Source of the DNA: Coccinella septempunctata
Taxonomy: Eukaryota; Arthropoda; Insecta; Coleoptera; Coccinellidae
DNA: 64,000 bases
Assembly (NCBI RefSeq): GCF_907165205.1
Contig: NC_058189.1
Span: 17,420,001 to 17,484,000, forward strand
Direction: 5' to 3'
Part shown: one piece after another, positions 34,603-47,082 of the stretch
Position numbering within the stretch: the stretch's first letter is position 1
Layout: each line of letters starts with the position of its first letter
Notes under the pieces: model-generated
Told to the model about the DNA's origin: nothing
Databases searched by the model: none
What the model saw: the letters and a program-made list of their open reading frames with translations, nothing else
Made by a program: the position numbers and the translations under genes

Positions 34603-35468
34603 ATCTGTTTTGTTGAGCCTGTATGTTTTTCTTAGTCTCCAATTTTCCCTGATGAGATCTTTGATTTCTCTGGGTGTATCACCGTGTGGATGTATCGGTG
34701 TGGGTCTCGTTATTCTCTTCGTGCTCTTTTTGTAGGCATCTAGAATATTCTTTTCTAGTTTATCAACTGCTCTTTCTAGGTCTTCCGGTGTGTTGATTGT
34801 TGGTATTTCTGTTACCTCCGATTGTATCAGATGGCTATATTTAGTACAATCGGTGTATTCTCTTGTTTGCATTAGTTCTCTTCTCGGACCTTCTCCTATG
34901 GTTAATTCGATGGGGTTGTTGTTAGAGGTTCCGTCCCACAAGGTCTCTATCGAGAATTCTCTAGTGATATTTTTCATAATTGCGATATCAATTATATCTG
35001 GTAATCCATTTCCGAATGCTAGTTACGTTGGTTCTTCAGGTCCAATAACGATAGCTTCATGTTTTTCAGCGATATCTTTCAGTTTTCTGCCATTTCTGTT
35101 TTCCATCCTGCTGTTCCATTCTAGAGATTTGCAATTAAAATCTCCGATGCAGATTTTCGGGTTTGCTCCATCTAGTAAGTTGTTGATCTCTTCTTCCAAT
35201 AAGTTATTTGGGGGTCTTTTATATGCTGATGTGATTTCGACTCTTTGTCGATTTATTTCAGCAACAATCGTTACTGTTTCTATTTGTGACTCGTCAGGTC
35301 TTCCTTAAAAATAGTGTTTCAGATCTCGTCTAACCAGTAAGGCCACACCTCCTCCAGTGTTTGCGATTCTGTCACACCTATATATCTCATAATTCATGAT
35401 GTTCAATCGCGTATTATTCTCGTTTCTTGTAATGCTATAATATCAGGTTTCCTCTCTAATATTATTTC

Positions 35469-35846
35469 TGTTGAGATAAATTCATCAGAGTAAAGCAAAA
35501 CCAAATCCCTTACTCATTCAGAATTCTCGACCACAATAAATATGTCAAATGCGATTGTTTTATTAGTCGACAATATTAGTGCTGGCGGTCAAAGTGTTGA
35601 ATAACATACCCCAGCAGTTTTCGACTGTGAGAACCATATTATGTACTTTGCTATTGGAACCTATATACTGTATATAAACATCTTTTAGGAATAAGATATT
35701 TTTCTCCGTTTTAGTTAGTTCTGGTTTGATATTCATTGAGAGTATAGATCGACTTCCGTTAAATCGATTGAACCAATATACAGATTGTTTCACAAAGTGC
35801 ATTTCATTGAAGAAGAATTTATCCTAAACCAACCTAATTTCCAACA
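35469..35846 (+). repeat. Copia 5' LTR
   Basis: It starts TGTTGAGATAAATTC and ends TTTCCAACA. It contains a 31-base segment absent from the 3' LTR. Confidence 0.8.
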
Positions 35847-35861
35847 GGTTATCGGCCCAGC
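35847..35861 (+). promoter_or_regulatory. Primer-binding site (initiator Met tRNA, internal part)
   Basis: GGTTATCGGCCCAGC is complementary, with one mismatch, to the anticodon stem-loop side of initiator methionine tRNA. Copia-group elements prime from a cleaved tRNA of this kind. Confidence 0.6.
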
Positions 35862-37860
35862 TTGCTCTGTTAAAAATAAATTCGCCGCTGTTAATTGCGA
35901 ATATACCTTTCGTTTATAAAGTTAATCAGTGAAATAATAAGAAGTTTCCTTCTTCTATTGAGAATGAAAAATTTGGTAGTGAGTGAAGTGAAGTGAACTC
36001 GGTTGAAAAGCAATATGTGCGTAGTTAGCTGATAATCAGCGATGAGTCCTACGAAAGACCACGAAGTGTTTTTCAGTCAGTAGCTGAGTTGGATCAAGAT
36101 GCAACAATCCATCACAAGGGGAATTAAGGAGCTAGAGAATTGGCATCATCTCTTTCATATTGATCAACAGCCTGTAGGGTTTTTCAGATAAGTAAAACGA
36201 AAGTTCGTTGGATCTAGACAAAATCAATTTGTCTGTGACTGTTACAAAACTTTCTCAATGATAGGTATCATTGAAGGGCATTATTATTGAATTTTTATTT
36301 GAAATTCCTTAATTAAAATTCAATTGAAAAGGATTTGAATTTTGAAATTGAATTAGGTACTCAAGCGAAATATAAATCAGACTCAACCAACTTAGAAGAT
36401 CATTCACTGAAGACATTTTATCAGGTAGACAAAAAAAAATAATAAAAAATCCGTATAAACATATCTCACGAGTAGTTTATGAACTATATGGATATAAAAT
36501 AGAATATGGAATTTGTCTTAAGAATCAAAACACAGTAAAGATGACATTTAAGGAATATTAAATTTTCCTTTTCGCGGTCAGTTACATTTATATAATGTGA
36601 CTGATTAAAAAAAAAAATAGAAGAATTCAATTCTTGTATTCTTGAAATGAAGAGCCTGAACCATAATTTATAATTTCATAAGTAGTAATTGATAGTTTTC
36701 CGAAATCGGGACTTTTCTTCTATATTTGAATTAAATGTTTTGAATGCATTCATCGTTGCCAAAATAGTGAAATTGAGATTGAGTATCATTCAATATAGGA
36801 ACCAGCTTCGTATTTGCCTAAGCAAAAAATTATTTCATGAGAAGCTGACATAAGTTGAATTCATTTTCTTTGATTGGTGAAAGTAAAAAGTAGAAGTTCT
36901 GTTCAAGGGCATAAAAATAGGAGTTAATGATCATTATCGGAAATATAGCTTGAAAATGAATTGAGTATTCAATTTATTTTGAAATGTTGTAAAGGCTTCA
37001 TAAAAAAAAAAATATTTCAATTGAGTCTTCAATTATCTGAATAAGAATTGAAATATATAACTTTCATGACCTAATCTTCATATTATTCACACTATGATAT
37101 GCTACTGTAGAAGTTCGAAAGCCAATCTGTTTAATGGTGAAAATATTATAGATTGCTGGAATAGCAAAATACCTGAATATGTCTGTTTTCTAAATTGGTT
37201 GTTGAAGTCTGATTGTTGAGTAATTTGATTTATATTTCATTACTTCGCTGTTTCGAAGAATCTGATTCTCGACGAAAAAAAAAATAAATAAAGATTCATA
37301 AAGCACTTTAAACAACTGCATATCTTGATAGAAGCTATTTTCACAAAAAAGGGATTCAATTGAGTCTTCAGAGTCTTTCTTATTTAAAATTATGATTCGA
37401 AATAATTATAATCATTTCAATACCCTGAAAAATAAGTTGGAGTGACTCATTTCGTATCCAAATATAAATTAGAGATGTGATGATTATAAATTACAATATC
37501 ATATTCACATTGACGATTCTCTCTAATATTCTATTGAATTTGAATTTTATTAAACTTTGAAGTATTGCTAGTCAAAAGTTGATTAAAAAAAAATATGTAT
37601 CAGTTATCTACCTCTCTGAAGAATGAGATTAAAAAAAAAAATCTGATAGTGAACTAAAATCCAAAATTTAATGCAATAACAAACTGGTATGAACTCTATT
37701 GAATTGAAACCAGTAGGTAGTTCAAAAGAAAATATACAGCAGTCATGGAAAGTCATATATTTGATGCAATAAGACGCAGGTACGAAATTTATTGAGTTAA
37801 TAGAATGGCTTCATGTAGAAATCTGATAGAGATTGAAAATCAGATATTCGGCGAAGTGAG

Positions 37861-38230
37861 AAACTGGTGTGTTTGATTTTGTATCAAAACCAGTAGGTAA
37901 ACCTGATAACGATAAATCAGGTAACTCGAAGGTAATTGAGAATGAAACTGGTGAGTTTCATTTTGAATCAAAACCACTAGGTAAATCTGATAACGATAAA
38001 TCAGGTAACTCAAAGATAATTGAGAATGAAACTAGTGAGTTTGATTTTGTATCAAATCCAGTAAATAAATCTGATAAAGATAAATCAGGTAACTCAAAGG
38101 TAATTGATAATGAAACTGGTGAATTTGATTTTGTATCAAAACCAGTAGGTAAATCTGATAATGGTAAATCAGGTGAATGAATCGATAATAATCGAGAAAG
38201 AAACTGGTGAATCAAAACCAGTAAGTAAAT
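37861..38230 (+). repeat. 84-bp tandem repeat coding a 28-residue unit inside the Copia element
   Basis: Four full copies (starting near 37861, 37945, 38029 and 38113) and a partial fifth encode a unit beginning FDFVSKPVGKSDNDKSG. All full copies keep the same frame, so it expanded while the frame was coding. It lies between where integrase should end and where the RT starts, the usual place of a variable hydrophilic spacer in Copia pol. A stop follows after the last unit. Confidence 0.75.
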
Positions 38231-38479
38231 CTGATATCAACACTTTGTCGAAAGCGAAAGAACGTGAAAATTTGTGAAATGAAATAGGTACAGTTAGTAT
38301 ATGAGAACAAAATGATTGTGATGAATTGGCAATTTAAGGTGGGGGTTATAATGAATCTCACAAGAGTGATTTGGGTTAAATTTACCCAAAATAAGGACAA
38401 AGAGAAAGAATGTCCAGAGTGTCGATGATGAAAATTACTAAGAGACATGTGCTTAATATAATATAGCATTCCTTAATAT

Positions 38480-39700
38480 TTCTAGGAAATGAATGAAATG
38501 TTGAATAGATATCATTGGTATAAAGCAATAACATTATTGTTATTGTTGATGAATAAATCATGGTCTTTATTGAAGAGAATGAAAATATTGTTAATTGCAA
38601 ATGGATAACAAGAATTAAAAATGATGCAATTTTTAGAAATCCATTAAAATATAAACGCGATTTGTTTCCCGGGGCTTCAAGCAGCAGTAGTTGATTAGGT
38701 AATGCTGAAACCTTTGAATCGGTCTTCAGAATTTCAAGTGTCAGATACATAGTAACACTTGCAATCGATTTAATTCATTGATACATCATATAATATATAT
38801 AGATGTCTAAACTTTCCCTTCAAAAAGCTGATTAGTTATAGCTTATTAGAGCAAGGAATTCTTAGGAAGGTTCCGTAAGGGATCGATTGTGAGGACGGTC
38901 AATTTCGTCAATTGAGTAAAGCGCTATACGTAGGAGTTGAAACAAACAAAAATTAGAAAAGGATCTAATATGCTTTCGGTTTTCGAAATTCATACTGAAC
39001 GATGCATATCTTATAGGTAGACAAAATATATTTCAAAATATATAATTATGGGGTACTTTATCCGGATTATATATTGCAGTAGTTATATAACGAAATGATG
39101 AAACATTGACAAGTTCTAATTGATGGATTTTCTATGACAAAAGCAATAAAGCTTTTTTTAGGAATCAGAGTTGATAGAAAACAAAATAAAATTAATTCTG
39201 ATGAAAAAAAAATTATTACATTATATAAGTTTTTTCAAAAGAAGATTATGAAGCACTGTGTAAAAAAAAAAACTCTTAGTTCAATTAAAATGGATCTACA
39301 TATATATTTTAAGTAGATTTTTGAATAAAAGAAGAACGAAGAACTTTGGAAGTTCTTACAGATTTATCAATTAATTCAAGATTATAAAATATGTTCGAAG
39401 ATGTCGAATTATTTGTATTCAAATGTTTGGGAAATAATAAGTACAATTTATTTAAAAAAAAAATGCAAACTATAATCGCTGCCTCGTCAACAGAAAAGGG
39501 TTATATACATGGCTTTATAAAAGGCAGTCATAAGACGAACGTTAGGACTATAAAAAAGGGGTTTAATTTGATTATTATGAAATCTATCATCCTTATTACG
39601 GAGATAGAAATAATGGTTGTACTAGCTTATATTAGTTTTGGGAATAGAAGGTACTACTGCAATCCATACGAGATCAGAACATATTGAATATATGTTACTA
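38480..39700 (+). pseudogene. Copia pol remnant: reverse transcriptase and RNase H
   Basis: Short pieces in changing frames match Copia pol in order: a WYKAI...NKSW segment near 38500 (start of RT), LSKALY near 38915, IKLFLGIRVDRKQNKIN at 39152 (end of RT palm), and QTIIAASSTEKGYI at 39465 (RNase H; in relatives SSTEAEY). The YVDD catalytic box is not legible near 39040. Many stops and frameshifts separate the pieces. Upstream gag and integrase are too decayed for me to place. Confidence 0.75.
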
Positions 39701-40040
39701 AACTTAAATAAAATCGCAGAGGTTATCAGTTCTCCGTTATTTAAATCAAACCATTACCAGACTAATGTCTGTTATTTCATAGAAGGGTTAGGTTTAGTAA
39801 ATTGAAGTGTTCAATGTTTATTTACTACGTATTACTATATTTAATACTGAAGGTATTATAATATGTATCTATACAATTTCTAATAGCAATGGTCTGGTGT
39901 GGTTTTTCTGGGTTTCCCACATCCTTGCAATGAATGTTGGACCATACTTGTATTGCCACAGACATTCTGATATGTAATGATATGTATAGGTAATTGAGCA
40001 TTTTTATATAAGAGATAAGAGATTTGATTTTGAGGCGGCG

Positions 40041-40809
40041 TGTTGAGATAAATTCATCAGAGTAATTCTCGACCACAATAAATATGTCAAATGCGATTGG
40101 TTTATTAGTCGACAATATTAGTGCTGGCGGTCAAAGTGTTGAACAGGAAAGCAGAGAAATTATTCGAAACAGCGAAAAACCATCCGAATCAAGAACTCAG
40201 GAGACTAGTGGACTACGACCCAGAGGAAGACAAAAGGAGAATGCGAATTTACCGAAGGAGACCAAGAGATCAATTATAAAGAGATTAAAATAACAAAACA
40301 AACTTATTGAAAAATTCAATAAAGTGTTAATCCTATAGAGGATAAACACATAAATCCCAGAACGATAGTGTGCGAGAAGAAAACCGACCAAGAGATGAAC
40401 GGTTTATAGGCAAATGCCCGGAACCAAAATTCAAGAAGCAGTTGAGGGTTTTTAGTGGGTCTCGATCTCAGGAGAGTGAGAAACCCCACACTGTTCCCCC
40501 TCAGGAGAAGGTGGTTCGTCTGTCTTGCAGATTTTCCCCCTGCTACACCAAAAAAAAAAAAAAGTGTTGAATAACATACCCCAGCAGTTTTCGACTGTGA
40601 GAACCATATTATGTACTTTGCTATTGGGACCTATATACTAAACATCTTTCAGGAATAAGATATTTCTCTCCGTTTTAGTTAGTTCTGGTTTGATATTCAT
40701 TGAGAGTATAGATCGACCTCCGTTAAATCGATTGAATCAATATACAGATTGTTTCACAAAGTGCGTTTCATTGAAGAAGAATTTATCCTAAACCAACCTA
40801 ATTTCCAAC
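40041..40809 (+). repeat. Copia 3' LTR, interrupted by a family A fragment
   Basis: The LTR parts are 40041-40143 and 40561-40809. It lacks the 31-base segment of the 5' LTR and the last A of CCAACA. A purine-rich TTGAGGCGGCG precedes it, in the position of a polypurine tract. Confidence 0.8.
40144..40560 (+). mobile_element. 5'-truncated family A fragment in the Copia 3' LTR
   Basis: It covers the end of ORF2 (NRKAEKLFETAK region), the 3' UTR, the tail and a poly-A run. The duplication AAAGTGTTGAA flanks it (40133-40143, 40561-40571). The hairpin stem carries one mismatch here (GAAGG). It is the youngest insertion in this local stack. Confidence 0.85.
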
Positions 40810-40892
40810 TCTTTTATCTCGGAATTTCGAGTTCTGACCCCGTTTATGTTCCAGGAGACTATTTTGAGGGAATTTTTCCTAGTTGTATGTTC

Positions 40893-42274
40893 CATTATTT
40901 CAGTTTACTGAACATTCCTTGGAAATTTTTCTCCATCTCTCTTTCAATCTTCAACATGATTTTGTTAGTAAAAGTGTCTAAGTCGTCGGCGGATTCAGAG
41001 ACTTTTCTGTTTTCTTTTGTTTTGTTGATCGTAGGTTCTGCTTGGGGCATTTTCTTCTCTCCTTCTTCTGTACTGGTTTAGGTACTTCTTTTTTCTTGTC
41101 GTCTACTTTGGAGAGGGTGGGCTTCTTTTTCTCCTAGACTTTTTGAGGAATCGTGCTCTGCTGAGCCGATTTCTGGCCTGTTTTCCTCTTCCTTGTCACC
41201 AATTTGAATTCGCTACATTCTTTGTAGATTGCTGGATGGCCTTCTTCACCGCACAGAACGCATGTGGCATTTCTCTCCTCACCTTTTCTGGTAAGCTCGC
41301 AATCTTTTGTGCAATGATTGTCTAAACATTTAACGCATCTGTATGGGAAGGAGCACTTGTTTTGGGCATGTCCGTACCTCTGGCATCTGAAGCATTGGCT
41401 TGGATTTTCTGCCCTTCTTTTTGATTCCACTACAATGCAGAGATTGTAGAGGCGTCTTATATCGAAAATCTTCTTTCTCTGAGTTTTGACCAGGTATAAG
41501 GGTATAAGTTCTTTGGTTTTATTGAATGTCAATCTGGACACCTCGGCATCGTGCATTCCTTGGACTTTGAGATCATTTTTGATCATCTCTAGGTCAGCAT
41601 CTATTGGGAGATGCCTTATGACTGCGTTGATCTTTTTCTCTTCTTCCATCTGGAAGGTGAATTACTCCTTACCAATCTGGTCCAAATATTTTGTCATGTT
41701 TCTGTAGTCATCCACAGTCGAAGCTACGATCCTAATTCCGTCTTTTACGATGGTTGCTCTGTTGTAGCTGAATTTCTTCATGTAGAGAGCTTTTGAGATC
41801 TCTACCCAATCGGCTGTACCCATCGTCATGATGGGTGGAATTTTATCTTTTTAAGGCAACTCCATTGCTTTCTTTGCGGTCTCTTCGTCTGAAGATGAAC
41901 TTTCTTTACACGCGCGTTTTGTGGGCGGCGCGTTCTGGGTTTTTGCAACTTGAGTTGCAAAATTTTTCTTCCTTTCCGGTTGTGGAACTACTTCCTACTT
42001 GGAGGAATTTTTGGGGACCGCTACCGGCTTTGCAATTTCTGCAAATGTGGGGGATTTCTGTGCCGTAATCTGTTTTGCGCTTTATTTCTGTTAACTTCCT
42101 CTCTCAAGAGGCGTATCTCCCCGACCAACTGAGCCACGGTTTCAGTTAGTTAATTTATTTGAGCCTTCAACTGCCCATTCTCTTCTTTGAGCCTTATAAG
42201 CTCCTCAGCTTCTCCATCGCTGAAGTCTTCAGTGTCCGTAGCTTCCATGTAGGAGCTCTCATTGTCTGAGACAT
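40893..42274 (-). pseudogene. ORF1 (gag-like), family C copy N, broken
   Basis: The start region is close to family A (ATG at 42274, then a small deletion that shifts the frame). A stretch near 41850-42080 carries remnants of the proline- and lysine-rich linker. From 41649 the frame is open through the PRE_C2HC-like domain (KINAVIRHLPIDADLEMIK) and three zinc knuckles (CFRCQRYGHAQNKC, CVKCLDNHCTKDC, CVLCGEEGHPAIYKEC). The lysine-rich end is frameshifted. The stop and ORF2 start overlap as TAATG at 40893-40897. Confidence 0.75.
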
Positions 42275-42939
42275 GGCTTTTTGTCCGTATTAAACTATAT
42301 GAGGTATTTCTGAATAATAATGAATATTGGAAATCCTCACTACTATGTTACTAGTAAGCTATGTGGCTAAGTTATATATTTTCTATACTATCAGAAAAAT
42401 AAATCGACTCACCAGTGATATCCGTGGAACCAACGATGTTGGAGATGATCTGGACTCAAGACACTGAATATACTGAATTTGAACGAATTTCCGCTCTACA
42501 ACATATACACATATAGAACTTACAAAAACTTCGGAAGTTTCATAGACGAAATCAAAAATTCCGTAGCTTCGCTAGTGTACACTTTCACTTCGACTTTCTC
42601 TTCCACTTTCACTTTTATAGCACTATGAACGTCTGGTTTGGTCGAGTTCTCACTCTTTTTTTTTTTTTTTTTTTTTGGTGTAGCAGGGGGAAAATCTGCA
42701 AGACAGACGAACCACCCTCACCTCCTGAGGGGGAACAGTGTGGGGTTTCTCACTCTCCTGAGCTCGAGACCCACTAAAAACCCTACTGCTTCTTGAATTT
42801 TGGTTCCGGGCATTTGCCTATAAACCGTTCATCTCTTGGTCGGTTTTCTTCTCGCACACTATCGTGCTGGGATTTATGTGTTTATCCTCTATTGGATTAA
42901 CGCTTTATTGAAATTTTCAATTAGATTTCTGTTGTTATT

Positions 42940-45640
42940 TTAATCTCTTTTTAATTGATCTCTTGGTCTTCTTCGGTAAATTCGCATTCTCCTTTTGTCT
43001 TCCTCTGGGTCGTAGTCCACTAGTCTCCTGAGTTCTTGATTCGGATGGTTTTTCGCTGTTTCGAATAATTTCTCTGCTTTTCTGTTCATGAATTCCGTTA
43101 TGGTTTCCCATTTCAGGTCCTTATAAATCTGTCTATTCCTGACAAACCAAGGTGCATCTATTGCACATCGTAGCAGCTTGTTTTCAGTGGCCTGAATTCT
43201 TTTGATATGGCTCTTTGCCGCGAAACCCCAGGCAACTGATCCATAAGTCAGTTGAGGCCTAGCAACGGCTTTGATTATCTTCAATTTTGTCTCTTTCGAC
43301 ATGTGGCTTCTTCTTCCTATCAGAGGATAGAGTCTATTCATCGCTGCTTTCGTTTTGTCGATTGCTTGTTTGATATGATTTTTCCAGGTAAGTCCTTTGT
43401 CAAGCGTTATCCCTAAATATTTGGCTTCATTTTTCCAGTCGATTTCTTCGCCGTCAACATCCAGTTTTGTTGTGGGTCGCAGTCTTCTCTTCTGTAGTAA
43501 TATAGCTTGGCTCTTTTGTCCATTGAGCTTGATTTTCCACTTTATGCACCAGTCATTTGTTTCGTCAATCGACTCTTGTAGAACTCGTTCTATTATTTCA
43601 GGGTTTCGGTGTCGAGTTGCTATGCCTGTGTCGTCAGCATATAACGTTAGCATGGTTCTTGGATTTTTCGGAATATCGTGGATGTATATGTTGTACAGAA
43701 GTGGCCCAAGTACTGATACTTGGGGTACTCCAGCCTCTATATCTCTTGTTGAGGAGCATTCTCCTCCCACTTTTACGTGAAATCTTCTATTTTTGAGATA
43801 ATTCCTGATCAACTTGCATATTTTGATCGAATATCCAGCACATCTCATCTTATATATTAATCCTTCATGCCATACTCCGTCGAATGCTCTGGCGACGTCT
43901 AGTAAAATAAGACCTGTAGCTTGTTTATTTTGGAATCCCTCTGTTATGTACTCTGTGAGCCTTAATAATTGTTGTTCTGTTGAATGCTCTCTTCTGAATC
44001 CGAACTGTTCTGGTGGTATTAGTTCCAGATTTTCGGTTTCCTCATTTAGCCTCGTGGCGATAATTCTTTCTACTACTTTTCCTAACGCCGACAGTAGACT
44101 TATCGGTCTGTAGTTTTGTGGAAACTTCTTCTCTTTGAATGGTTTATTGAATACTATGACTTCTGCTGTTTTCCATTTTTCTGGGTAGTGTTCTGTCCTC
44201 ATAATTCCATTCGCGATATTTGTTAGAGCGGCTATACCTTTTCTAGGTAATTTCTTTAACATAACATTCGTTATTTTGTCGCTTCCGGGAGCTTTCCTCT
44301 TCTTCAAACTTCTAATTATTTCCCTGATTTCATTTGGCGATGTTGGCTTGTCTATTTCAGCAGTCGCTGGTAATTCATCCATTTCTTCATCATTTTCTTC
44401 AACCAGTTCTTCCAAATCTTCATTATCGTCGTCTATCCTGTAATTTATTCTCGATTCTCGTTCGATCGAGTCCGCCAATGCATCTGCCTTATCAGTATTG
44501 GTATAAGCCATTCCCCTTTCTCCGTGTAGGGGTGGAATTTTAGTCTTTTCTCCTCGTAGGCTTTTTTGCATTCTCCATGCAGAATGATCGATTGTATTCA
44601 GTTCTTGAACACTTTTGTTCCATCTGCTTGTTCTTAGATCTTTCAGGGCATTTTTCAGAACTTGGCTATGTCGGTTGAGGTTCCTTCTATTTAGATCATT
44701 TTTGTTCATCCTATATATTCTTCTAAGTCTTCGATTTTCTTGTATAAGATCCTTTACTTCTTTAGGCGTATCGCCATGCGGATGACTTGGTGCTGGTCTC
44801 TTCACTCTTCTAGTGCTTTTTTCGTAAGCTTTCAATATAATCTCTTCCAGTTTATCAACCGCACATTCCAGATCGTCTGGAGTGCTTATTGTTGGAATTT
44901 CTGTTATTTCCGATTGTATTAAATGGCTGTATTTAGTCCAATTGGTATATTCTCTTATTTCCAGCAGTTTTTCTCTTGGTTCTTCTATAATTGTCAATTC
45001 CACGGGATTGTGGTTTGAGGTTCCATCTTCCAAAGTTTCAATCGAGAATTCTTGAGTTATATTTTTCAATATCGCGATATCTATTACATCTGGTATTCCT
45101 CTTCCAAAAGCAAGATATGTCGGTAGCTCTGGTCCAATAACTATGGCATTTTGTTTTTCGGCGAAATCCTTGAGTTTTTCGCCATTTCTATTCTCTGTTA
45201 TGCTATTCCATAATGGGGATTTACAGTTACGGGTTTGATCCTTCCAACATGTTGTTTATCTCTTCTTCCAATAGATTGTTTTGTGGTGGCTTATACGCCG
45301 AGGTTATTTCGACTCTTTGTCGATTTAATTCGGCAACAATCGTCACTTTTTCTGTTTTTCCTTGTGTTTCGTCGGATCTACTTTTAAAGTAGTGTTTCAG
45401 ATCTGTTCTCACCAATATTGCTACTCCTCCTCCGGTGTTTGTAATTCTGTCACATCTATATGTTTCATAATTCATGAAATTCAGTCTTCTGTTCCGGTTT
45501 ATTCTTGTTTCCTGTAGGGCTATAATATCAGGTTGTCTTTCTGATATTATTTGTTCTATCTCGGCTTTCCGAGTGTTGATCCCGTTTATGTTCCACGAGA
45601 TTATCTTGAGGGATTTCTTCCTAATATCCGTAAGGTCCAT
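42940..45640 (-). pseudogene. ORF2 endonuclease/reverse transcriptase, family A copy D, 20-nt deletion
   Basis: The first 137 residues carry the endonuclease start (IISWNINGINTRKAE, IALQETRI). Compared with copy F about 20 bases are missing near 45228, taking out most of the IGDFN catalytic motif and shifting the frame. From 45069 the second frame is open for 709 residues to the stop: linker, RT boxes and LYADDTGI. Two palm changes are unusual: PQVS in place of PQGS, and AFDGVW in place of AFDRVW. It is therefore probably inactive in both domains. Confidence 0.85.
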
Positions 45641-47082
45641 TAATTCAGTTTACTGAATAATGCTTGGAGTTTTTTCTCCATTTCCCTCTCAATTTTCAAC
45701 ATTATCTTGTTGAAAATTTTTTCCGTGAAGATATCTAAATCATCGGCTGATTCAGATATCTTTTTCTTCTCCTGTTGACTGTTCACAGCCTGTTTCATTG
45801 TAAGTTTTTTCTGTCCTTCTTTTTTCTGGACGGGTTTTGGAGTTTCCCTCTTCTTTTCCTGCTCTGTAGGTTGGGTCTTCGCTACTTCCTGAATTTTTTG
45901 TTCAGAAGTTGTTGTTTTTGTTACCTTCTTTTTCTGTTCAACTGATTTTCGGGAATTTTTCTTTCTGGTCACCAACTTGAACTCGCTACATCCTTTGTAG
46001 CTAGCTGGATGGCCCTCTTCTCCACATACGACGCATGTGGCATTTCTCTCTTCACCTTTTCTGGTGAGTGTGCAGTCATTGCTGCTATGACTTCCTGAGC
46101 ACTTCACGCATCTCCACGGGAAGGAGCATTCGTTTTGTGCATGTCCGTACCTTTGGCACCTAAAGCACTGGCTTGGACTTTCAGACGTCTTTTTATGTTC
46201 AACCACAAAACAGAGGTTGTAGAGTCGCTTCACTTCGAAGATTTCCTTTTTCTGGGTTTTAACCAGGTAGAGAGGTATTGGTTTCTTTGTCTTGTTCGAT
46301 GTCATTCTGGTCACCTCAGCGTCTGATATTCCCTGGAATATCAGGTCGTCCTTAATCAACGCAATATCAGCGTCGATTGGTAAATGCCTAATAACGGCAT
46401 ATATCTTCTTCTCCTCCTCCATTTGGTAGGTAAAAAATTCTTTACCATGCTGCTCGAAGAATGTAGTGATTTTTCTAAAATCATCTACGGTTGACGCGAT
46501 GATTTTTATACCGTCTTTAACTGTAGTTGCACGGTTGTAATTTATCCTTTTTGTGTAGAGAGCTTTAGATATCTCTACCCAATCTGAGGTGCCCATCATC
46601 GTGATGGGTGGAATTTTATCTCTTTTAGGCACTTCCGTTGCCTTCTTGACAGTCTCCTCATCAGAAGAGGAGCTTTCTTTTCGCGCGCGTTTAGTTAGTG
46701 GCGCGTTCTGGGTTTTAGCAACTTGAGTTGCAAAATTTTTCTTCTTTTCCGGTTCTGGAGCTACTTCCTGTTTTGAGGAATTTTTGAGGACCGCTACCGG
46801 CTTTGCAATTTCTGCAAATGTGGGGGATTTCTGTGCCGTAATCTGTTTTGCAATTTCAGCAAAACTAGGGGATTGAGGCGCTTTATTCTTGTTAACTTCC
46901 TCTCTCAAGAGGCGTATCTCCCCGACCAACTGAGACACGGTTTCAGTCAGTTTATTTATTTGAGCCTTCAACTGCCCATTCTCTTCTTTGAGCCTTACAA
47001 GCTCCTCGTGTTCGCCTTCGCTGAATTCTTCAGCATCGGTCGCTTCCATGTAGGAACCCTCATTATCTGAGATTTCCGACAT
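45640..47082 (-). CDS. ORF1 gag-like protein, family A copy D
   Basis: The frame is open for 480 residues, slightly longer than in copy A1 because of an extra proline-rich segment with two near-repeats (SPSFAEIAKQ and SPTFAEIAKP). Order: acidic N-terminus, coiled coil (ENGQLKAQINKLTETV), basic segment with KRARKESSSSDEE, PRE_C2HC-like domain, three zinc knuckles (CFRCQRYGHAQNEC, CVKCSGSHSSNDC, CVVCGEEGHPASYKGC) and a lysine-rich tail. The stop overlaps the ORF2 start (TAATG). It could supply RNA-binding protein in trans. Confidence 0.85.
   Translation of the reverse strand: MSEISDNEGSYMEATDAEEFSEGEHEELVRLKEENGQLKAQINKLTETVSQLVGEIRLLREEVNKNKAPQSPSFAEIAKQITAQKSPTFAEIAKPVAVLKNSSKQEVAPEPEKKKNFATQVAKTQNAPLTKRARKESSSSDEETVKKATEVPKRDKIPPITMMGTSDWVEISKALYTKRINYNRATTVKDGIKIIASTVDDFRKITTFFEQHGKEFFTYQMEEEKKIYAVIRHLPIDADIALIKDDLIFQGISDAEVTRMTSNKTKKPIPLYLVKTQKKEIFEVKRLYNLCFVVEHKKTSESPSQCFRCQRYGHAQNECSFPWRCVKCSGSHSSNDCTLTRKGEERNATCVVCGEEGHPASYKGCSEFKLVTRKKNSRKSVEQKKKVTKTTTSEQKIQEVAKTQPTEQEKKRETPKPVQKKEGQKKLTMKQAVNSQQEKKKISESADDLDIFTEKIFNKIMLKIEREMEKKLQALFSKLN

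Larger units (their letters stand above)
35469..40809 (+). mobile_element. Copia-type LTR retrotransposon, decayed
   Basis: Two copies of a 378-base LTR (TGTTGAG ... CCAACA) frame about 4.2 kb. GGTTATCGGCCCAGC directly after the 5' LTR matches the internal anticodon-arm region of initiator methionine tRNA, the primer type used by Copia elements. The degenerate pol order (integrase side, then RT, then RNase H) and motifs confirm Copia. The LTRs differ by a 31-base indel and several substitutions and the 3' LTR carries a family A fragment, so the insertion is old. It is inserted in the ORF2 start of copy N. Confidence 0.85.
32469..40895 (-). pseudogene. ORF2 endonuclease/reverse transcriptase, family C copy N, interrupted and frameshifted
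   Basis: The coding path starts at 40895, is split after about 28 codons by the Copia element, continues 35468-34603 (endonuclease with KSICIGDFNCKSLEWNSR-like residues in broken frames, SNNNPIEL where SDHNP is expected), is split by the SINE-like insert within the linker (RLNKTD), and resumes at 34153 with the RT (NYRPISLLSALGKVVE, EQFGFRRDHSTEQ). A deletion removes part of the segment around the PQGS box near 33240-33270. The last frame 33176-32469 carries LYADDTGI and the C-terminal domain. Dead copy. Confidence 0.8.

Noticed and set aside
37861..38180. 28-residue repeat frame as a host repeat protein
   Set aside because: It lies between the Copia LTRs in the order expected for pol and stops within the element.
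43397..43780. Long open frames on the strand opposite to RT genes
   Set aside because: They mirror RT codons and recur in each copy for that reason only.
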